Below, in pieces: positions 46,601 to 56,030 of a stretch of 64,000 nucleotides of DNA (its first letter is position 1; each line of letters begins with the position of its first letter). Under the pieces are notes generated by a model that was not told where the DNA came from, did no database searches, and was given only the letters and a program-made list of their open reading frames with translations. Origin of the DNA: Metallyticus violacea. Its lineage: Eukaryota > Arthropoda > Insecta > Mantodea > Metallyticidae. The translations under genes and the position numbers were made by a program. The stretch is taken from contig CM060831.1 of assembly GCA_030762175.1 (NCBI GenBank), positions 143,643,001 through 143,707,000 on the forward strand, in the 5' to 3' direction.

Positions 46601-49600
46601 TTCTTCAGGAGTTTGTTCAACCACTACAGCAGAAAGTTTTTATTGGTTATTTCAGTGTAAGAATATTCCACCAAGCACATATTATTTGGTTTAAAGTGGT
46701 TGTGGTAGACATTGGTGTCAGATTGGCTGATGCACTGTACATATATGCAAAATAGGGAAGACTGCAACACAAAGTTGCAGTAGTGGCTCACACTAGCTTG
46801 TACATTTGTATAATTGTAATATAAAAGAATGTACAAAAATATGCTTTATGGGAGTACAGGAAAGAATTTTTTTAACTGTTACTCAGTGTTTGAAAATATT
46901 GTATTGAAATTTGAAATAATATTAAAAATCATAGTTTTTAAATGCTTACAAAAATGCCAGAAAAATGAATCAGTAGCACCAAGGTGCATGCAGGTACAGC
47001 ATTGGACAAGGCTGGTTTATGTTACAAATTAGGATGAGGAAGTAACGAAGTGGGATGGTGTACCACTAGAAATATTAAAGAAAAGCTTATTGAATAAAGT
47101 GAAAGAGGGAGTAAAAAATAAAATTAACAAGCAAAATGGGAAATACAATGCATGAATAAGATTAGTTGGAAAGTCCAATAGACTGAGAGAGGAATGTTTT
47201 GATAATTTAAACTGGTAATTAAAGAATCCTAAGTATATTAATAACTATGGATTAAGATATATTCAGGATCCTAGGAAATCCAGTCAACTCAAAATGTCAA
47301 CATCCAGTTATGCTATTCATCATCTCAAGATGAGAATACATTTGGAAAAATCTATGCTTAGGCAGTTTGTTCAAAACTGGACTTACTAATAGCACAGCCT
47401 TATTAGGACCAAAGAAGCTCAATACCTGTATACTCTAGTCTCTTTCTAATATAAACAGGTCATATAAGATAGAAACATGTCATAGTAAACTGAAGACATT
47501 GTATGGCTAACAAAATCTCTTTGTTGCAGCCACCTAGAGCCATAATGAACTTTGTTGTCCGTTATAAGCCAGATGAACAACCTTCACTCCGACCTCATCA
47601 TGACTCTTCCACATACACAATCAACATTGCTCTTAATAAACCAAAAATTGATTATGAGGTAAGAATACAAGGTTTGTAACATTAGTGACACTAGAAATGT
47701 AACATTACATATAAACTTACATATTTGTGATTAACGCCATTTTTGTAGCTTAAGAAATAGGGTTAGCTCATACTAAGCCAATATAAAATAAAATTATTTA
47801 TGCAAAAAGGGAATAAATTGTGGAGGTACAAGGTGTATTGTTAAGGATACAGGTATAGGTTCCTTCCTATACTTGGGAATAAAATTAAGTAGTGTAGGTA
47901 TGGAGGAAACAGAAACAACAAAATGAATATTAACAAGAAATTCAATAAAAAAATGTTTAACTTTGGTTCATTTAATGGTCTGGTTCAATAGCTTGGAAGG
48001 TTAGTAGTTATATGGAATAGAATTTGAGAGTATGTAGTTGTAAGAAAATATATTAGAGTATTAAGAGTTATATCTAAGGCAATGGGAAATGTCTCTTTAA
48101 ATATGAAATGTCTAAAATTTTTAGAAAATAATTTAGAAAACAATGACTGGATTGGTCACATAAAAGAACAGCTGATTAGAGAGGATATATATCACACTTA
48201 AGGCTTGAGCTAGGGGAGCGTAGTGGTAGGAGTACTCACAGGTTTAATTAAAGGCGTTACTGCCATTGCTGCTTCTTTTATTGTATATGAGTTATAAGGT
48301 CATATACACATTAAGGTCTCCTTGATTACTGAAGGCTTACATTAGCACATAGTGATTTGATCAGGTCATTGAGGCCAAAAGGGCCCTTACCTTAGGGGTT
48401 GGTGTCATGAAGATGTGAGGGTGCAGGGCAGTCAGCAGCAGCACATGTTAGCACAGGCAATGAGTGAAGGAACAGGCATGTCTTCAGGCTCTGCTGCCTT
48501 CTAATATAACTTCACAATTGCCTAGGAGCATTTTTACATTATGTTGTACTATGCCCTTGAAGTTATTATAGACAGTAATCTCTGTATGGAAAACTATGTT
48601 ACTGGAATTTGGAGAAAGGTGAGTTCTCTAATCCATACTTTTAAAAGATTAAACATGTCCCTAGCCAGAACCTTGCAATCCCTGGTGATGCCTCACTTCC
48701 ACTACTGCAATTTTATGCTCATAGACTTTAACTCTAACTTAACGCTAAAACTACTCATACTCATAATATGTGCATACAACTGTGATGTGTGTCTCTTCAC
48801 TCAAATAACACTCTCCTTCGATATGCTAACATTCATTGTCTCACACTACTTTTCAAAATTATCCATTTATCTTCTCCATCTAGCACATACTATTATTACT
48901 ATTGCACCATACATCACTTTACTCATCATCATTCACCACAACCACTGCCCATCTCTGGAATGCATTGCCATGGGATGTCGGAGACTGCCAAATTTTAGGA
49001 GCATTTATTAAGAAATTGTTTAATACTATTAGAAGTAATCAATTACCCTAGATTCAGATTCCTTTTGTTACAATGTATGTATTTATTTGTTTTACTCTGC
49101 TGTATAATTATTTGTTCTGTTATTTTTATTACTATCATAAATGTTCCTATCTCCTTCATAGAATTGCTAGGATTTTTTATTTTATGTTTTCCTTATATCT
49201 TTATTTCCACTTTCAGGATTTACTTAGGTTGATGTATGTATAAATTGTCATTGCTGGTGCTTGTATATTATCTATCTTTTATTTTCTTATTTTTTCTTCT
49301 TCTTAAGTAAATTTTTTTCATTGACCAGAATTTATGTATTACTATACATTTATTTATATACATCATATTTTGCAGTGGTTTAAATGTGTATGAGTATTGT
49401 CAACTTTGCTGTCAATGTTGTGATTATAATATAGTCCCTATAAGTAACTATCATGTATTTTTTTTAATCTTCTTTATTTACTGCATGCTCCATTACTATA
49501 ATATTTAGTAATACTACATGCATTGCTATCATTTCATTGTTACATGTAGTTCATAGTAGTAGTTATTTATTTTTCATGCATCACATACTGATTTATTTTT

Positions 49601-52600
49601 TAAGTACAAAATGGACACAGATAAAAAAAAAATACATTACTTGTAAATATAACAATTAGGAACAGTGCCTTCAGCAATTTCAGAAGGCACTGAATCCAAT
49701 CAAAATTTATTCCAATTTGATTGGCTCAGCCCCCCAGTCCCCAGTTCATCAGCAGCTACCTACTGGAATATCCAGGAGACTGGGCTTCGATCCAACCAAA
49801 AATAAAACATAACATTAAAAGCAATTTATACATTCAACACAATACTAAGTTATATTTCCTACAATACTAAACCTTCCTTCTTTTTTAATTAAACCCATTT
49901 GGCCAAATTTCTATCCTTGAGAGTTGATTATTCCTTAGGGCCTTATACACACTAACACCCAGGTTATTGGTGTATAAGGATCCTGTTTAACTAATATTAG
50001 ATAACTAGCCCCATACCCTCCCCTACTCATTTCATCCTCATTGCAGTATCTGACAGTTTTATTTTCAAGCACATTTCCTAAGTATTTTACACCCATAACT
50101 ATTTTTATCTTACCTTGCCTATGTATTTTCATAGTTCCTTAACGTTTTCATCTGATTTTAAATTTAAAATTCTTCTACCTCTTTTTTCATCTGGTAGGTT
50201 TTCCCATTTTCGTAATGTGAACTGTTCCCTCCAAGACTTAGTTTGCTTACATTCTAGTATACAATGCCAAGTACTATCTGGTTCTGCACACATAGGACAT
50301 TTCCCCTTAGTGTGTCCATTTTTTAATCCACTTAAATATTTTACTCCTGTTCTAAACCATGCTAACCCTTCCCTTCCAACCTTATCACAAATTTCAACGT
50401 ATCTTTCTCTTCCCCACACATTTTTAGTGTACTATATAATTTCAGAGATTTTTTGATGTTAAGATTTTCCATATTTCCTGTTTTTCTATATCCTCAATTC
50501 TTATTGTTATCTCTTTCCAAAATCCTTTACCCAATCTTTCTCCCTTGTACCATACCAGTTCCATGCCCCTTCTTGTAGGATATTTTGGATGTTAGATAAC
50601 CAAGTTTCTCTCCCCTTAATTTTTCCTTGCGCTACCAAACACTGATTAATAATATTCTCCTCCTCTAGTCTCCCTATTCTATACCAATATTTCAATACTC
50701 TTTCTATGACCGTGCTTTTATAGGCCAATCTTCCTAGTTCCATTAGAGCAACCTCGATAGGTGAAGATCTAGGTAAGCCTAGAACAATTCTACAAAATAA
50801 TCTACTTATCATATTTATCCCTATCCATCCTTCATCTGGCCCCCAAATTTCAATTCCATACATCATTCTGCTCTCCACTATTGAGCCATATATTCACTCT
50901 AACCATTTTACTTGCATATTTAGTGTTTTGTTTACACAAGATCTGATTACACTCATGGCTATTTTTCCTTCTGCTACTGCTTTCCTTTTTTGATCGCTCC
51001 ATTTCCCATTACTAGACAATCTAACACCTAAATAATCAATTTCCCTCACAACTTCAATTTCTGTGCCCTCCCACCACCATTTTTCCTGTTTTTTTAATTT
51101 GAAACCTTTTTTCATCACCATAATCGTAGATTTGTTTTTATTTATCTTAAGCCCCAATTCTCTACAAAATGTGCCTATAGTTTCTAATCGTTTTACTCCT
51201 ACACTTGTTAAAGAACCTGTTACCAAATCTGCAAAGAGCAGACCCGTATTTCTATATTATTTATAGTTGGCAAATGTACATTACCTTTGCTAATTTCTTC
51301 TAGAACATCATTGATTAAAGATTGAAGAGAACTGGGCTTAATTTACATCCTTATCTTAGACCTACATTGTTTGATATTTTTTCTGTAACTCTCCCTCTCA
51401 TATTTAACACAAAATTCATTTTCCTTATAAATATTGTAAATTATCTTTATAAAATTCTGGCTTGCTCTTTTCTTTCTCATTTTAACCCAAAGTGCTTCTC
51501 TAGAAATTGTGTCAAAAGCTTTTTCCAAGTCCAGAAACAACAAATATATTCTATCTCTTTTGTTACTAAGATATAAGTTCATGTAATTATTATTAGATTG
51601 GTAGAGCAGAAGAGAAAGCCTAATGGCCTTAACTCTGTCAGAATAAATAAATAAATAAATAAATAAATGCCCTAGGTTTGAATTATAGTGACTAATGAAA
51701 AGGAGTACATAGGTGTTAGGAAGAACCTAAGTTCAGCATGATGCTGCTTGTTGCTGGCATCACAGTAAAATCCTCTAAAGTCATCAATGGAAGTGGTAAA
51801 GTCATCAATGGAAGTGGTAAAAAAATGGATTTAAATAAGTTTCTGATTCAACTAAGCTATGTAAAAGTACAAAACATTCAAGCTAATAAAATTAACTGTT
51901 CTCATAATAATTTTGACTATTTACTAAATTAATGTACCCCATTGACCATACATGTGACAATAGGATATGTTCAGGTAGGGAGAAAAGCTGTGAAGATAGG
52001 TGTTGTTACAACCAGGGCACAAATGGTTGTTCATGATTTTGCAACAACTTAATTCTACACCTACACACATACTAAGATTATTGTTCAGTGTGAGAGACAA
52101 CTATGCATAGGTGACACAGGTGCCCAGCTGCAACATTGTCCTTAGAAATTTAAACATTTTGGGAGGGCTGCACTACAACTCTTTCATAGTTATTCTGCTA
52201 TTGAAGGATCATGCAACAAGCTAGCAAGCAAAATTTAACTTTGTTAAAAGATAGAATCAAATACTTAAAGAATAAAAAGAGAAAGGTTTGCATGCAATTA
52301 ATTCCAAAGAGTAAGAAACAAACTCATGATTGCGGCTAGTCTACTGCAGATGTCATAAGCAAATTTAAGTTCTGTTCTGAATAGTATTCATTTAAACTAG
52401 AAATTCTTCTTTGTGTGGTAAATAATACTAGGAAACAAAATTAAAAATTTTTCTGGCACAAAAGGAAAAATATGTGATTCTAAGTATCTGGGATTTTCAT
52501 AGTGAAATATATTATAATATGACAAATTATTGTTACAAAATCACACAAATTTCACTAATTTTGTTCCACTTACTTGGACATGTTTCAAAGGCGATTGCCT

Positions 52601-55600
52601 CCATCTTCAACTTGGTCCCATTGGCCACTTCCCAGTGTGGTATTAAGATGTCACTCTGTAACTTTAACGAACTTATTGATGAGGTAGCTGTTGTTTGGGA
52701 GATCAAAGTTAACCAAAAATTCTTTGTTTTTGTTTATAAATATATTTTCCATACTGTTAATTCTATGGGGTTTTGAAGAGCTCTTAATAGTTTTGGTTAC
52801 TTTTGGAATTTGTAGTTTTTTTTACCAACCTGCCACTGCTGATTTTTCTGTGTGTTTATATTTCACATTTCTCATGTATTCCTTAAAATGTATGGTAATA
52901 TTTCTTTTTGTTTGCCTATGTATTTCATGTCACAGTCTTTGCAACGGATTTCATAAATGCCTGATTGCTTTCCTGGTGGAATTTTGTCCTTTGTGTTGAT
53001 GTTTAAGTGGTTTTTTAAACTGAATTTATTTACTGGGGCCAAAATGATGTTTGCCTCTCTAAAAATCTTCTGGAATTTTTGGTGTGCCCATGGGAGGAAT
53101 GTGAATTTTTTATATATATGATCTCCTTTGTATCCTTTTAGTGTGGTGATGTTCTTTATTTGTTTTTTCTTTCTGAATTTCTCTATTTTCTTGTAGACAA
53201 GATCTATTGTGTTGCCATCTTTCTGTGCTATATCTATGATTTTTTGGTACTCCAATTTGTATTCTGTCTTGCTTATTGGCAAGTTTGTTAACCTGTATGT
53301 GAGGTTGTTGATTATGGCTAGTTTTTGTTGTTTTGGATTGTGGCTGTTATTTTTTATATAATTATCTATGTGGGTATCTTTTCTGTATATGCCAAATTCC
53401 AGTGTATTATCATTTTTTATAATTTTTATATCCAAGAAAGGAAGAACTTTGTTGTTTTCTAATTCCATGGTGAATTTAACAGTGCTATCTTGTAGATTGA
53501 GTAGTTTTATTGCATCTTCTTTCCATTTTCATTTACTATTGCAAAGACATCATCCACATAATGGTACCAACATTTATTTATATATATGTGGAAAAGCCTC
53601 GGCAAATTTTATTTCCAAAAAGCTCATGTACACATATCTGCCAAGAATGGCTAAAGTGGGTTTACCATTGCTAGACCCTTCTTTTGTGTATAACTATTGC
53701 CTCTGAATGTAAGTAGGTTTGATTTATGCAAATTCTGGTCAGGTGCAGATATTGGTCTATGACTTCTCCAGGTAGGTTTATTGAAGTCAGCCATTTCTTT
53801 ACAATATTTATTAGATTTTCTTTGGATATACTAGGAAACAAAGATAGCACATCATAAGAAATTAGCAAATCCCTCTTGTCTAGTTTTACATATCTGATTT
53901 TATCTATTAATTCTGACAAGTTCTTTATACTTTGACTTTTGTATTTTGGTAAGATGTTAAATTTTCTTAACAGGCAATTGGCTAAATTGTATGTGGGTGA
54001 ATTTTTTGTGTCTACAATAGGTCTCATTTTATTACCAGGTTTATGTATTTTAGGTAAGCCATAAATTCTAGGTGTTATAGGGTTGTGAGGTATAATATTC
54101 TTCTTTTCTTCCTCACTCAGAATTGTTATATTTGTTAATAGTTTTCTTTCCACACTGATATATTTTTGTGTGGGATCTCTTTTCATTTTTTCATAATCCT
54201 AGTTAGTTAGTAAACTGTATATACTGTTAATTGATATCATTGTATGATTAGCTTCACTGTGCACGTTCCAATTTACATTTAAGTTGTAAATACTGTTTTC
54301 ATAATCTGTCTGATTCATTATTACTATTTTGTTCCCTTTGTCAGCTCTGCTATAAATAACACCTTTTTCTTTCAAAGATCTGAGTATCCTATGATATGGC
54401 CTTTTTTGATTATTTTCTTTATTTATTAGTTGCTGTAGGACTTTTCCACATTGTGTTCTTATGCTATTTTTTTCTTCATCTGATGAAGATGAAATAAAAT
54501 AATTAAGAATTAAATATAAGAATTAAGAACAAAATACAATGTTCGGGACTGGTGTTGCCATCTCGACAGTAGTTGCAGTAGAGTTTTGTACTGATAGGTG
54601 GCAACACTAGCACATCTGATGAGTGAGTGTTTAAAGTTTCATGCAGCTGGTGTGTTGAGATTCTGTAGTACTTTTCATGATACTCTGTAGTATCATTGAT
54701 AGTATTGTGATAGTGGCGATTTTACAATGGATCCAAGATTAGAACAGAGAGTGTGCAAATCTCGGGAAAAATGCTACGGAGACCCTCGCAATGATTCAAC
54801 AAGTATTGGGGGATAAAGCATGAGCCGTACACGTGTGTTTGAGTGGCATGCTCGGTTTAGGGCCGGCCGAACTGCATTGAAGACGATGTTAACATTGCTA
54901 GGCTCGTCAGCTGCACAACGCCTGACACAGTTGCCAAAGTTCAACACCTCGTTCGTGAGGATCGACGTCGAACCATTGAAGACCTTGCTCATGAAATGGG
55001 AATAGGTTATGGAACATGCCAGAATTTTAACTGATGAATTGGGCATGCATCGTGTCGCCACAAAATTTGTGCCAAGAATCCTGACTGCTGATCAAAAGGC
55101 GCAACGTGTTGAAGTTTGCACGGAGCTTCGTCAGGCCGTATCTGATGGCCCAACCTTCTTGTCCAGGGCCATCACCGGCGACGAGCGCGGGATGTACGCT
55201 TATGGCCCTAATACAAAACAACAATCCTCCCAGTGGAAGAGCCCAAACTCACCAAGACCAAAAAAAAGCTAGACAGGTGAAGAGGAAAGTCAAGAGCATG
55301 CTCCTTGAGCCCTGAGGGAACTACTTGGAGGGTGACGGCAGTCATTAGTCTCAAAGTAAGTTTTTGACCAGATGGCAGCACCAGTCCCGAATATTCTGGA
55401 ATACCACCTCATATAATCAAATATAAAAGTGTTGGGTTTTTTGTTCCTAAGTGTATGAGAGAAGTTTTTTTTTTCTTTTTCCATCTCTCACAGTTTTTTG
55501 TGACACTGGGTAAATTTTTAAAGAAAGAGAAATTTTACCTATGTATGAGAACAAAATTAATTTGTATTTATAGTTTATTTCATCTACTTTTCATATTAGG

Positions 55601-56030
55601 ATACCTCTAGCTTTGCCCCATGTTGCCATTGCTAGTATCACAAATGAGAAATAGATGTTATGGGGATTCAAACACTGTTGACACCACTGAACATTCCAAA
55701 TCGTAAAGTCAAGTAGGTTCTTATGAGTTACTTGACATAATAAGTTTTTGCAAAAATACTGTACCTAAGCTATATCAGGATAGTACATTGGCGGGGTGGG
55801 TGGGATTAAAGCTATTTTAAACTTTATTAACATTATAACTCAATACTCAATCATTTTATTTTGGTTTTCTTTAGGGAGGTGGTTGCAGATTTATCCGCTA
55901 CAACTGCAGTGTGACTGACACCAAACTTGGTTGGATGTTAATGCATCCTGGAAGATTAACACATTACCATGAAGGACTTCCTGTCACCAAGGGCATCCGT
56001 TACATTATGATTTCCTTTGTGGATCCATAA
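33648..56030 (+). CDS. Plod: procollagen-lysine 2-oxoglutarate 5-dioxygenase (lysyl hydroxylase), C-terminal half; exons 33648-33786, 37996-38178, 38877-38981, 42353-42499 or 46513-46656, 47530-47658, 55875-56030
   Basis: Hydroxylates collagen lysines in the ER using Fe(II), ascorbate, O2 and 2-oxoglutarate. The joined exons give about 285 residues, collinear with the last ~40 percent of animal PLOD proteins (about 730 aa): [103 protein letters not shown] and the C-terminal FVDP. All introns downstream of the first exon are phase 0. Iron ligands present are H and D of HHD (His 47596-47598, Asp 47602-47604) and the second His of THYHEG (55968-55970). The 2-oxoglutarate-binding Arg is in GIRYI (55998-56000). 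The N-terminal glycosyltransferase part and signal peptide are absent; the first exon starts with one base of a split codon, so exons must lie further upstream. Two homologous exons compete for one position. Confidence 0.93.
33850..34240 (-). mobile_element. LINE 3' UTR fragment (same family as 49458-51575)
   Basis: Closely matches 49590-49960: 'acagtgccttc-gcaatt-cagaaggcact', 'caaaatttattccaatttgatt', 'agctacctactggaatatccagg', 'gagagttg-ttattccttagg'. Only the 3' UTR is present. Inserted in the Plod intron right after the first exon. Confidence 0.85.
34270..34556. repeat. tandem duplication, period about 150 bp
   Basis: The block 'gagattgaaact...gtgcaaataagctgaataaa...aaactgaagaatttcagtaatag' occurs at about 34288-34413 and again at 34439-34555, with small indels between copies. 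Confidence 0.85.
34562..34633. repeat. (AAT)n microsatellite at LINE 3' end
   Basis: About 24 AAT units with one C variant at 34579. On the minus strand it directly follows AATAAAT at the 3' end of the LINE at 34634-35757, so it probably grew from the LINE tail. Confidence 0.9.
34634..35757 (-). mobile_element. Jockey/CR1-like LINE, 5'-truncated inside the reverse transcriptase
   Basis: The minus strand begins at about 35757 with [20 protein letters not shown] (RT motif B/4) and continues [14 protein letters not shown] (catalytic block, normally Y/F-ADD; here YEDD). Then come [41 protein letters not shown] and a 3' UTR ending AATAAATTATT and the AAT array. The substituted Ala and stops after CHRILE show it is inactive. 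Confidence 0.85.
35758..36393 (+). other. Plod intron, nothing recognised
   Basis: AT-rich intronic DNA between two transposon relics. A GC-richer part at 36090-36360 may be an unrecognised repeat. Confidence 0.4.
36394..37490. mobile_element. Penelope-like element termini as a head-to-head palindrome
   Basis: The right arm (+, about 36970-37490) encodes the C-terminal end of a Penelope-type ORF: a decayed GIY-YIG start ([11 protein letters not shown]), [33 protein letters not shown], then a 3' UTR. The left arm (-, 36920-36394) is its diverged reverse complement, including 'ctgggtgggtaggtatcctgg' mirroring 'cctggatacctacctaccc' and 'aatctcttctgagt' mirroring 'actcagaagagatt'. The arms are about 525 bp around a roughly 50-nt spacer (36921-36969). 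The 5' ends face each other. Confidence 0.85.
37377..37430 (+). ncRNA. hammerhead-ribozyme-like motif at Penelope-like 3' end
   Basis: The core CTGATGA (37385-37391) is followed by a stem II hairpin GTGGA-CAAAAGT-TCCAC (37393-37409), then GAAA (37410-37413). A minimal two-base-pair stem III AC-ATAT-GT precedes C at 37421, the expected cleavage base. Stem I can form from CAG (37382-37384) with CTG (37422-37424), and TTTA with TAAA beyond an A-rich internal loop. Minimal hammerheads of this form with a tiny stem III are known from Penelope-like elements. One extra T (37392) between the core and stem II departs from consensus and may weaken activity. The mirrored left-arm copy (about 36463-36510, -) has a decayed core. 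Confidence 0.6.
37996..38178 (+). CDS. Plod: Plod exon (DVFMYVSNR...[10 protein letters not shown]...APQ)
   Basis: Acceptor TTTTTCAG, donor GTATGC, 61 codons, phase 0 on both sides. [15 protein letters not shown] and [12 protein letters not shown] correspond to the linker between the accessory glycosyltransferase-like and hydroxylase domains in PLODs. Confidence 0.93.
38877..38981 (+). CDS. Plod: Plod exon ([16 protein letters not shown]...[10 protein letters not shown])
   Basis: Thirty-five codons between a TTTTTCAG acceptor and a GTGAGT donor, phase 0. [10 protein letters not shown] begins the hydroxylase domain, and [10 protein letters not shown] leads into the alternative exon position. 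Confidence 0.93.
39430..39802 (-). mobile_element. tRNA-derived SINE, family B, copy 2
   Basis: The minus-strand head TTGGTCCTGGTGGTCTAGTGG carries a box A as in tRNA-Glu/Asp. Body blocks are shared with 19690-20068 ('gagacatggcatgttgaaat', 'gcttagaggcc', 'aaaggaagccatacttagg'). Confidence 0.8.
39884..40215. mobile_element. foldback element (near-perfect palindrome)
   Basis: Inverted arms: 39924-39971 mirrors 40159-40205 (TGTATTCACTTTACACTTTA / TAAAGTGTAAAGTGAATACA), and 'gagaatctctcccatcttcag' mirrors 'ctgaagatgggagagattctc'. An inner arm 'ctatggctggacaaacc' mirrors 'ggtttgtccagccatag' around a centre near 40067. The left end has 40 further bp ('gtacttacgaaactgttgac') shared with the MITEs at 23957 and 26813, so the right end looks truncated. 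Confidence 0.85.
40216..42352 (+). other. Plod intron, nothing recognised
   Basis: AT-rich intronic DNA upstream of the first alternative exon. No named repeat or exon seen. Confidence 0.5.
42353..42499 (+). CDS. Plod: Plod alternative exon A ([18 protein letters not shown]...GYFHD)
   Basis: Forty-nine codons, phase 0 at both ends. Acceptor TCATCTTATAG is moderately pyrimidine-rich; donor GTATGT. Encodes the segment just before the iron-binding exon. Aligned with exon B, 30 of 48 positions are identical, with full identity over [13 protein letters not shown] and divergence mainly in the helix after W27 ([20 protein letters not shown] versus [20 protein letters not shown]). Confidence 0.93.
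42999..43295 (-). mobile_element. tRNA-derived SINE, family A, best-preserved copy
   Basis: The minus-strand head GGGTGGCCGAGGTCATTAAGG is a tRNA-Ser/Leu-like box A. GGGGTTCGAATCCC is a perfect box B. The body ends in an AAAAAAAAAC-AAAC tail. Approximate 15-bp target-site duplications flank it (42984-42998 'gtgcccccaattttt' and 43296-43310 'gtgcactcaattttg'). It lies between Plod exons A and B. Confidence 0.88.
43934..45465 (-). mobile_element. mariner-like transposon, decayed, with nested SINE
   Basis: Minus-strand transposase pieces: [18 protein letters not shown] (start near 45275), the frame 45040-44789 with [21 protein letters not shown] and [14 protein letters not shown] blocks, and a C-terminus [17 protein letters not shown] near 44075. 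Ends near 43934 and 45465 are imperfect inverted repeats sharing a 'gccaaaata' core preceded by a T-rich stretch. Without the SINE it is about 1.26 kb, the usual mariner size. Many frameshifts. Confidence 0.75.
44382..44648 (-). mobile_element. tRNA-derived SINE, family A, nested in the mariner
   Basis: Same family as 42999-43295. The head reads CATGGGTGGCCGAGGTTGTTA on the minus strand, box B decayed to GAGTTCAATTTC. Flanked by near-identical 8-bp duplications (TGAGAGTG at 44374-44381 and TGAAAGTG at 44649-44656), with mariner sequence resuming on both sides. Confidence 0.85.
45466..46512 (+). other. Plod intron, nothing recognised
   Basis: AT-rich intronic DNA just upstream of alternative exon B. 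No repeat family identified. Confidence 0.5.
46513..46656 (+). CDS. Plod: Plod alternative exon B ([18 protein letters not shown]...GYFS)
   Basis: Forty-eight codons without stop, phase 0 at both ends, with donor GTAAGA. Its acceptor (TACCTGTGAAACAG) lacks a polypyrimidine tract and looks weak, suggesting regulated use. It duplicates exon A at the same protein position and is one residue shorter at the 3' end. Open frame, intact splice dinucleotides and retained PLOD signature residues argue for a functional exon and not a relic. Use together with exon A would keep frame but duplicate a domain segment, so mutually exclusive splicing is inferred. Confidence 0.88.
47040..47460 (+). mobile_element. 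possible LINE ORF2 debris
   Basis: Frames such as [14 protein letters not shown] look like decayed retroelement coding sequence. Not assigned to a family; weak. Confidence 0.2.
47530..47658 (+). CDS. Plod: Plod exon with HxD iron ligands ([17 protein letters not shown])
   Basis: Forty-three codons, acceptor TTGTTGCAG, donor GTAAGA, phase 0. Carries the H-x-D pair of the Fe(II) site within [16 protein letters not shown]. Joins in frame to either alternative exon. Confidence 0.95.
47820..48190 (+). mobile_element. decayed LINE reverse-transcriptase C-terminal region
   Basis: The plus strand contains [17 protein letters not shown] (like the RT phrase xYLGVxLxxDG) and later remnants over several breaks. 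Too decayed to classify. Confidence 0.4.
48541..51670 (+). mobile_element. CR1/Jockey-like LINE 3' part, split by a later LINE insertion
   Basis: The frame 48541-49011 reads [20 protein letters not shown], then [20 protein letters not shown]. The neighbouring frame (from 48789) reads [20 protein letters not shown], together the thumb/C-terminal region of an RT. The 3' UTR runs to about 49457, and its last part resumes at 51576-51670 with 'agagcagaagagaaagcctaatggcc' and a (TAAA)n tail, as in the copy at 28708-29210. The insert is 49458-51575. Confidence 0.75.
49458..51575 (-). mobile_element. LINE with reverse transcriptase and C-terminal zinc-knuckle motif
   Basis: The minus strand from 51575 reads [20 protein letters not shown] (RT motif A). 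Then comes a broken [19 protein letters not shown], where the FADD catalytic pair has lost one Asp. Then [63 protein letters not shown], and [17 protein letters not shown] near the C-terminus. The 3' UTR continues to about 49458 with a T run (poly-A on the minus strand). 5'-truncated within the RT. It is the same family as 33850-34240. Confidence 0.85.
51671..52529 (+). other. Plod intron; includes a 21-bp direct duplication
   Basis: AT-rich. At 51775-51820 the unit 'aaagtcatcaatggaagtgg' occurs twice. Nothing else recognised. Confidence 0.45.
52540..54490 (-). mobile_element. Penelope-like retroelement (RT plus GIY-YIG endonuclease), decayed
   Basis: The minus strand from about 54490 runs [19 protein letters not shown], then [20 protein letters not shown] and [12 protein letters not shown] (hallmark Penelope RT motifs). 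It continues [14 protein letters not shown], then the catalytic [13 protein letters not shown] near 53560, [20 protein letters not shown], and the GIY-YIG domain [17 protein letters not shown] near 52960. Frameshifts occur near 53680, 53500 and 52870. The 3' terminal part near 52600-52560 contains a degenerate hammerhead-like string (GGCAATCGCC...GAAACATGTC). Confidence 0.9.
54540..55393 (+). mobile_element. mariner transposon, internally deleted, with terminal inverted repeats
   Basis: The 23-bp ends are inverted repeats with two mismatches (54540-54562 TGTTCGGGACTGGTGTTGCC... and 55371-55393 ...GGCAGCACCAGTCCCGAATA). Inside: [12 protein letters not shown] (54728), [37 protein letters not shown] and [17 protein letters not shown] (first catalytic block ITGDE, with following residues changed), then [20 protein letters not shown]. 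The frame then jumps to the C-terminal NYLEGDGSH. At 854 bp against about 1.3 kb, roughly a third is missing, including the last two catalytic acidic residues. Not autonomous. High similarity to intact family members suggests relative youth. Confidence 0.88.
55875..56030 (+). CDS. Plod: Plod terminal exon ([11 protein letters not shown]...THYHEGLP...FVDP stop)
   Basis: Acceptor TTTTCTTTAG, 51 codons plus TAA at 56028-56030. Carries the third iron ligand (His of YHEG) and the 2-oxoglutarate Arg (GIRYI). Ends in FVDP like other animal PLODs, so the C-terminus is complete. Confidence 0.95.
   Translation, partial: GGGCRFIRYNCSVTDTKLGWMLMHPGRLTHYHEGLPVTKGIRYIMISFVDP

Noticed and set aside
46513..46656. 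Exon B as a dead duplicate of exon A
   Set aside because: Its frame is open, splice dinucleotides and phases are intact, and signature residues are conserved; decay would have broken at least one of these.
55009..55315. Open frames read as possible host DNA-binding protein
   Set aside because: They sit inside the terminal-repeat-bounded mariner and match transposase blocks.
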